Shown here in pieces: positions 59,635 to 64,000 of a DNA stretch of 64,000 nucleotides. Each line of letters begins with the position of its first letter. Position 1 is the stretch's first letter. Location: positions 33,088 to 97,087 of the forward strand of contig NZ_JADKNH010000017.1 of NCBI RefSeq assembly GCF_015352425.1, given 5' to 3'. The stretch is from Fusibacter ferrireducens. Its GTDB lineage: Bacteria > Bacillota > Clostridia > Peptostreptococcales > Acidaminobacteraceae. Both the position numbers and the translations under genes were made by a program. The notes under the pieces are model-generated. The model made no database searches. It was given only the letters and a program-made list of their open reading frames with translations, and was not told the origin of the DNA.

Positions 59635-60471
59635 ATGGAAGGCTTAAATAATATCAATCAGGTCATTCAATATATTGAAGCAAATTTGGATCAAAAGTTA
59701 GATTTAAAAGTGGCGGCTCAAAAAGCATACTTATCAGAATATCAGCTCTCACGATTGTTCACACAGCTTTTTGGCATCAGTATATCGGAGTATATAAGGC
59801 GAAGAAGACTCACCTTGGCGGCGTATGAAATTCAGAATACCCGGATAAGAGTTCTGGATCTAGCACTTAAATACGGTTATGAATCTGCCGATGCTTTTTC
59901 AAGAGCATTTAAAAAACTGCATAATGTCACGCCTACAGAGGCTAAGAAAGCGGGTGCTCAAGTGGTTGCCTTTCCGAAGTTGTCCGTTGCAATTGACATC
60001 AAAGGCGAATCGGAAATTCACTATAGAATTGAATCCACGCATTCGGAGATTGAGGTGATCGGTCAATCGTTTAAAATTTCAATGGCACGGGCAACGGAGG
60101 AAATTCCCAATATATGGAATGTGTTAAATCGTTCCGGTCAATTGGAGATATTGGCCAATCAAAGAGATGCATCAGTCAAGATTTTAGGCGGTTTGTTGGG
60201 TATTTACAGTGATGAGGGGGACCTATTGGATGGAGAGTACCGCTATTTTATAGGCGCGAGAAAGCATGGCGAGATGACTCACTCATTTAAATCCTTCTGC
60301 ATCAAGAGTGGCAGGTGGCTTGTCTTTACAGATATCTCTGAGGCGCGACGAAAACTTTTTTCTGAGTGGATTCCAACTTTGGGATATACCTTAGATCAAA
60401 GGCCCTTTATTGAATGTATTTTTGGTCCTTTCAGCACTTCAAAAGATGAATTATGGGTTCCAATCAAATGA
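59635..60471 (+). CDS. AraC family regulator with effector-binding domain (278 aa)
   Basis: An N-terminal AraC DNA-binding domain (residues ~1-105; KVAAQKAYLSEYQLSRLFTQ and ALKYGYESADAFSRAFKKLH) is joined to a C-terminal GyrI-like/AraC_E_bind domain (~120-278). This layout, as in Rob- and SoxS-like drug-sensing regulators of Firmicutes, binds hydrophobic or cationic compounds. The frame starts at 59533, but the ATG at 59635 follows GAAGGG and fits the domain start. It heads a unit with the UvrA-like and beta-lactamase-fold genes, suggesting control of a resistance response. Confidence 0.85.
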   Translation: MEGLNNINQVIQYIEANLDQKLDLKVAAQKAYLSEYQLSRLFTQLFGISISEYIRRRRLTLAAYEIQNTRIRVLDLALKYGYESADAFSRAFKKLHNVTPTEAKKAGAQVVAFPKLSVAIDIKGESEIHYRIESTHSEIEVIGQSFKISMARATEEIPNIWNVLNRSGQLEILANQRDASVKILGGLLGIYSDEGDLLDGEYRYFIGARKHGEMTHSFKSFCIKSGRWLVFTDISEARRKLFSEWIPTLGYTLDQRPFIECIFGPFSTSKDELWVPIK

Positions 60472-60509
60472 TGCCTTAATTTGGGGATTTAATTTGAAAA
60501 GGAGAGAAC

Positions 60510-62873
60510 ATGAATAAAATTAAAATCAAAGGTGCAACACTTCACAATCTTAAAAACATGGATATTGAAATTCCAAAAAACCAACTCGTTGTGGCCACTG
60601 GTGTCAGTGGTTCTGGAAAGTCAAGTCTCATGTTCGATATCGTATTTGAGGAAGGTCGGAAACAATATTTAAAATCGCTAGGAATACTGAACGATATTGA
60701 ATCCGTAGAAAAATTCTCAACCATAGAAGGTCTCGGGCCGACGATTGCCGTTAAGCAAAATATAATAAGACAAAGTAATCCCCGTTCAACAGTGGGCTCG
60801 AGAACAAAGGTGCTCAGTATGCTCAGCATGTTGCTTTCGACATATGGAAACATCAGATGCAGTTCTTGTGACACCATTATAGAGCATGGCATGATTTGTG
60901 AAGCTTGTGGCGAAGAAATGGAAAGACTTGATCTGAATTATTTCTCTTACAACCATCCCAATGGCATGTGTCCAACTTGTTCGGGGCGAGGTTACTTTTA
61001 TGACTTTGACTTAGAAGCACTCATACCGAATGAAACGACAACGCTTGGGCAGGTCTTTGATTCGGTTCAGTTGTCCAGTGGATTCATGAGATTGGTTGAA
61101 AGGCGTTTTGGAGCGTATTTGGCAATTCCCTTTTGGTCACTTCCAGAAGCGGTGCGCTTAGACGTTCTATACGGGCATCAAGTGTCCAATGCCTCTGATA
61201 AAGTGAGCTTTTGTCTAAGTCGTTTATTTCAAAGTAGAATGGCAAGAGATATAGAAGACACCCAGGGCTTTTATTTTAAAAAACACTGTGAAGATTGTGA
61301 GGGTTCAAGAATAGGTGAAGATGCCAGAGCATATTTAATAGAAGGCAAGCATATAGGGGAACTCGCTCAAATGACAATCAGTCATTTATTAGAAGTGATG
61401 AAGAGGTATAAAGCGACATCGGCTTTACCCTATAGTGGACAGAAACTAACCTCAGAAATTATTGAAAAGTTAGAAGGTATGGTTGAAGCCAAACTAGGTC
61501 ATTTGACATTATATAGGGAAATGCCCACACTGAGTGGTGGAGAGATACAGCGCCTGTTTCTCTTTAATCATTTAGCCAGCAAGTTAGATTCTCTGATCTA
61601 TGTCTTAGACGAGCCCACAGTGGGCTTGCATGAATCTGAAAAAATTGAACTGATGATAGCCATCAATCACTTAAAGGACATCGGTAATACGGTTTTAGTC
61701 GTTGAACATGATGCACTGGTAATATCTCAAGCGGACCATGTGATTGATATTGGACCTTACGCAGGTGTCAATGGTGGTGAAATTATGTATCAAGGCTCAT
61801 ATGATGGACTTCTCAAAGATGAAAAATCAGTGACCGGCCTGTATTTATCTGGTCGAATGCAATTGCCAAGTCGCCAATTGAAATCACGTGAAGCATTGCT
61901 CAATTCGGAAAAGATTTCAATTGTGGACGCATGTACGAACAACTTAAAACATATTACGGTTCAGATGCCTCAAAACGCGTTAGTGGGCATATGCGGCGTT
62001 TCCGGTAGTGGGAAGAGTTCACTTATCTCCCAAACGCTGATTGAGCGCCTTAAAGCACATTTTAAAGGCATGAGCACAGCAAAGCAATCTCTGTTGGGCA
62101 TGGCTAACGTCGATAATTATTGTGAAATTTCTCAAGCGCCGATTGGTCGAAATATCAATTCAACACCAGCTTCTTATACAGGCATCTGGGATAAGATCCG
62201 AAAACTTTTTGCGGAGCAACCCACGGCGAAAGCGAAAGATTTTAATGCAGGGCACTTTTCTTTTAATTCAAAAGGCGCTTGTGAAAAATGCGGTGGTTCA
62301 GGTACAGAAACCATTTGGGTGGGGGGCGATCAGAAGATCACATCCGTATGTGAGACCTGCAAGGGGAAACGGTTTAACGATGCTTCTTTAACGGTTTTGT
62401 ATCATGGGAAAAGTATCTATGACGTTCTTGAAATGAGTATTGCTGAGGGGATTGAATTATTCAAGTCTGAATCCAGTATCGTCAAAATTTTAAAACAGAT
62501 GGATGCCATCGGCATGGGTTACATTAAGCTGGGACAACCCACATCTACATTAAGTGGTGGTGAAGCGCAGCGGATCAAGCTTGCCAAAGAATTATCGAAG
62601 AAAAAAAGTGGCCATACACTCTATATCTTAGATGAACCCACCACAGGGTTAAGCCTCTTTGACACAAGCAAGTTGATCTTATTATTAGATCAATTGGTCA
62701 CAGAGGGTAATTCGGTGTGGGTCGTTGAACATGACACGCATGTCCTTGGTGCTTGCGATTGGTTAGTGGAAATTGGTCCTGTTGGAGGCGAGAATGGAGG
62801 CTATGTTATAGCAGAAGGAACGCCTGAGGATTTAAAGACCAATCCCAATTCCAAAACAGGGAGGTATTTATGA
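60510..62873 (+). CDS. UvrA-like ABC ATPase, short paralogue (787 aa)
   Basis: This is a tandem-ATPase protein related to excinuclease subunit A but about 150 residues shorter. Both nucleotide sites are intact: GVSGSGKSS near residues 31-39 and GVSGSGKSS near 490-500, with signatures LSGGEIQR and LSGGEAQR. Zinc-ribbon cysteines occur (CSSCD, CEACG, CPTCSGRG, CEDCEGSR, CEKCGGSG, CETCKGKR). The missing part corresponds to the region of UvrA used for UvrB contact, so it is probably not a repair enzyme but a class II UvrA/drug-resistance-type protein that removes intercalating compounds from DNA. AAAGGAG precedes the ATG. It overlaps the next gene by four bases. Confidence 0.87.
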   Translation: MNKIKIKGATLHNLKNMDIEIPKNQLVVATGVSGSGKSSLMFDIVFEEGRKQYLKSLGILNDIESVEKFSTIEGLGPTIAVKQNIIRQSNPRSTVGSRTKVLSMLSMLLSTYGNIRCSSCDTIIEHGMICEACGEEMERLDLNYFSYNHPNGMCPTCSGRGYFYDFDLEALIPNETTTLGQVFDSVQLSSGFMRLVERRFGAYLAIPFWSLPEAVRLDVLYGHQVSNASDKVSFCLSRLFQSRMARDIEDTQGFYFKKHCEDCEGSRIGEDARAYLIEGKHIGELAQMTISHLLEVMKRYKATSALPYSGQKLTSEIIEKLEGMVEAKLGHLTLYREMPTLSGGEIQRLFLFNHLASKLDSLIYVLDEPTVGLHESEKIELMIAINHLKDIGNTVLVVEHDALVISQADHVIDIGPYAGVNGGEIMYQGSYDGLLKDEKSVTGLYLSGRMQLPSRQLKSREALLNSEKISIVDACTNNLKHITVQMPQNALVGICGVSGSGKSSLISQTLIERLKAHFKGMSTAKQSLLGMANVDNYCEISQAPIGRNINSTPASYTGIWDKIRKLFAEQPTAKAKDFNAGHFSFNSKGACEKCGGSGTETIWVGGDQKITSVCETCKGKRFNDASLTVLYHGKSIYDVLEMSIAEGIELFKSESSIVKILKQMDAIGMGYIKLGQPTSTLSGGEAQRIKLAKELSKKKSGHTLYILDEPTTGLSLFDTSKLILLLDQLVTEGNSVWVVEHDTHVLGACDWLVEIGPVGGENGGYVIAEGTPEDLKTNPNSKTGRYL

Positions 62874-63835
62874 TGGTCAAACCAATAGAACAGATCTATA
62901 AAGAGTTTCCTACACTTAATAGCGTGTTGATCATGAAAAATGATCAAATGTCAAATGAAAGTTATTTTAATGGCTATACGTCTTCGATGCCTCAACATTT
63001 AGCATCTGTGACCAAGAGTATTATGTCATTACTCGTTGGAATTGCAATAGATCAGGGATTGATTCATAGTGTTGAAGATAAAGTGCTTGATTACTTCCCA
63101 GAACATGCAAGTCATGCTACAATGATTCAAAAATCAATTCGAATTAAACACTTGTTGACCATGACTGCGCCATTTGCATTTTCCATGAAATCTATGGATG
63201 GACGCCCTTTCGAACCTTTAGATAGATTGAGAAGACAAAAGGATTGGGTAAAGTATATTATCAGTTTAATGGGGAAGGGTAATCTGACCAATCGTTTTCA
63301 GTATTCAACGCCAAGCACGCATTTGCTGTCAGCAGTAATCACTAAAACCAGTGGTCAGTCCGCAAGGACTTTTGCCAATGAAAATCTATTTTCTCCAATT
63401 GGAATCGACGCAATAGAGGCAATACAGATGACTTCATTTAAACTGGAAGATTTATTTGGAGAGCAAATGAACGGTTGGGTGCATGATCCTCAAGGAATCA
63501 ATACAGGCGGTTGGGGCATAGCTTTAATACCTAGGGCAATGATTCAATTGGGACAACTGATAATGCATGAAGGACAATTTAAAGGACAGCGTGTTATTTC
63601 AAAAGAGTGGATTGAATCTGCCACAAAAGAACAAGTTGAAGGCTATGGTTACTTGTGGTGGATTAAAGAGATACGAGGCTTTAATGTATCAGCGGCGTTA
63701 GGGTATGGGGGCAATATCATTGCCTGTATCCCGAAGCTGGATGCGATTGTCGTCACCACAGGGCAGATGAGGCGCAAATCGGTCGATCCTTGGGCGTTAC
63801 TAGATCGGATTATCCAGATGATTTTGCTTCAATGA
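62870..63835 (+). CDS. Beta-lactamase-fold serine hydrolase (321 aa)
   Basis: This is a class C beta-lactamase/DD-peptidase-like (Pfam Beta-lactamase) protein. S46 in SVTKS is the nucleophile with K49, and the second motif reads YST in YSTPSTHLL in place of YxN. No signal peptide is seen, so it is cytoplasmic and more likely an esterase or amidase than a cell-wall enzyme. Start codons occur at 62870 and 62873 after GGGAGG. It is translationally coupled to the UvrA-like gene. It might inactivate the compound sensed by the AraC regulator; this is inference. Confidence 0.84.
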   Translation: MMVKPIEQIYKEFPTLNSVLIMKNDQMSNESYFNGYTSSMPQHLASVTKSIMSLLVGIAIDQGLIHSVEDKVLDYFPEHASHATMIQKSIRIKHLLTMTAPFAFSMKSMDGRPFEPLDRLRRQKDWVKYIISLMGKGNLTNRFQYSTPSTHLLSAVITKTSGQSARTFANENLFSPIGIDAIEAIQMTSFKLEDLFGEQMNGWVHDPQGINTGGWGIALIPRAMIQLGQLIMHEGQFKGQRVISKEWIESATKEQVEGYGYLWWIKEIRGFNVSAALGYGGNIIACIPKLDAIVVTTGQMRRKSVDPWALLDRIIQMILLQ

Positions 63836-63851
63836 AAAAGTTATAAAAAAG

Positions 63852-63877
63852 TGTACTCCCTGGGGTACATTTTTTTT
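63852..63877 (+). terminator. Terminator of the AraC-UvrA-like-hydrolase operon
   Basis: TGTACTCC (63852-63859) pairs with GGGGTACA (63862-63869) with one wobble, followed by eight T residues. A group II intron begins four bases later. Confidence 0.8.
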
Positions 63878-63880
63878 GCG

Positions 63881-64000
63881 GTGTGCCAAGCATGGCACTA
63901 ATCTAGCTGGTGTAAGTCCAGTCGCGGGTATTTACCGCCAAGCGTAGCGAACCACAAGTTGGTATCAGTAATGGTATGGATGAAGGAAGTGGTGTAGCAA
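63881..64000 (+). mobile_element. 5' end of a group II intron, cut by the window edge
   Basis: The sequence starts GTGTGCC, the typical GUGYG 5' splice end of group II introns. Domain I hairpins follow: GTGCC with GGCAC, CTGG with CCAG, and GCGG with CCGC. Phrases such as AAGCGTAGCGAACCACAAG and GATGAAGGAAGTGG are characteristic of bacterial intron domain I as I recall them. Insertion just behind a terminator T-run is the known habit of class C introns. The intron-encoded reverse transcriptase should lie beyond 64000. Confidence 0.78.

Noticed and set aside
62122..62391. 89-codon open frame inside the UvrA-like gene
   Set aside because: It is an out-of-frame shadow of the second ATPase domain without a ribosome binding site.

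Overview
The window is AT-rich, densely coded DNA whose genes mostly carry strong AGGAGG-type ribosome binding sites. Its content (two-iron rubrerythrin, several M20 peptidases, an oligopeptide ABC importer, a crotonase/3-hydroxybutyryl-CoA dehydrogenase/CoA-transferase operon, sigma-54 enhancer-binding activators with PAS or CBS sensors) points to a strictly anaerobic, amino-acid- and peptide-fermenting member of the Clostridia. I cannot name the genus from sequence alone. No rRNA, tRNA or CRISPR array was seen.

Layout. 1-2.3 kb: a MarR-cytidylate-kinase-like-MATE operon on the minus strand (the MATE gene runs off the left edge). 2.6-14.4 kb: peptide use, with an S9 peptidase, two M20 amidohydrolases, a five-gene Dpp/Opp importer and a DMT exporter. 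14.5-25 kb: mixed single genes (rubrerythrin, crotonase-fold protein, lipoprotein, XRE membrane regulator, ketopantoate-reductase-like, GNAT-nitrilase fusion, CGNR zinc finger, arginase-like, Crp/Fnr, DUF4386). 25.4-28.9 kb: a PAS-type sigma-54 activator and the two hydrolase genes it probably switches on. 29-32.3 kb: secreted or membrane proteins of unknown role, a Cys-rich protein and idi. 32.4-38.3 kb: phosphonate (2-aminoethylphosphonate) catabolism, phnW-like, phnX, a GntR regulator, a GltS-type transporter and an amidohydrolase. 38.4-41.9 kb: a PadR/MATE divergent pair, a methyltransferase and a MarR regulator. 42.1-45.8 kb: two ArsA-type ATPases around a small protein, then a terpenoid-toroid protein. 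46-56.7 kb: a sigma-54-controlled block (membrane protein, CoA-transferase/crotonase/dehydrogenase operon, cache-HAMP sensor with CBS-type activator, GGDEF-EAL phosphodiesterase). 56.8-59.4 kb: class I aldolase and an LDH-type dehydrogenase, separated by a remarkable non-coding stretch of repeats with one highly structured RNA candidate. 59.6-63.8 kb: an AraC-UvrA-like-beta-lactamase-fold operon, followed directly by the 5' end of a group II intron that runs off the right edge.

The most interesting signals are: (i) four textbook sigma-54 promoters (26871, 46446, 48022, 51444) with two distinct families of upstream palindromes that can be assigned to the two activators in the window; (ii) the 57.8-58.4 kb non-coding region, with two 94-bp direct repeats, a roughly 108-nt junction-type RNA fold and a 68-bp tandem array sharing its tail; (iii) a perfect hairpin placed exactly between the Shine-Dalgarno sequence and the idi start; (iv) a conserved-looking small ORF whose only properly spaced initiation codon is AUA; (v) the ArsA-small protein-ArsA operon.
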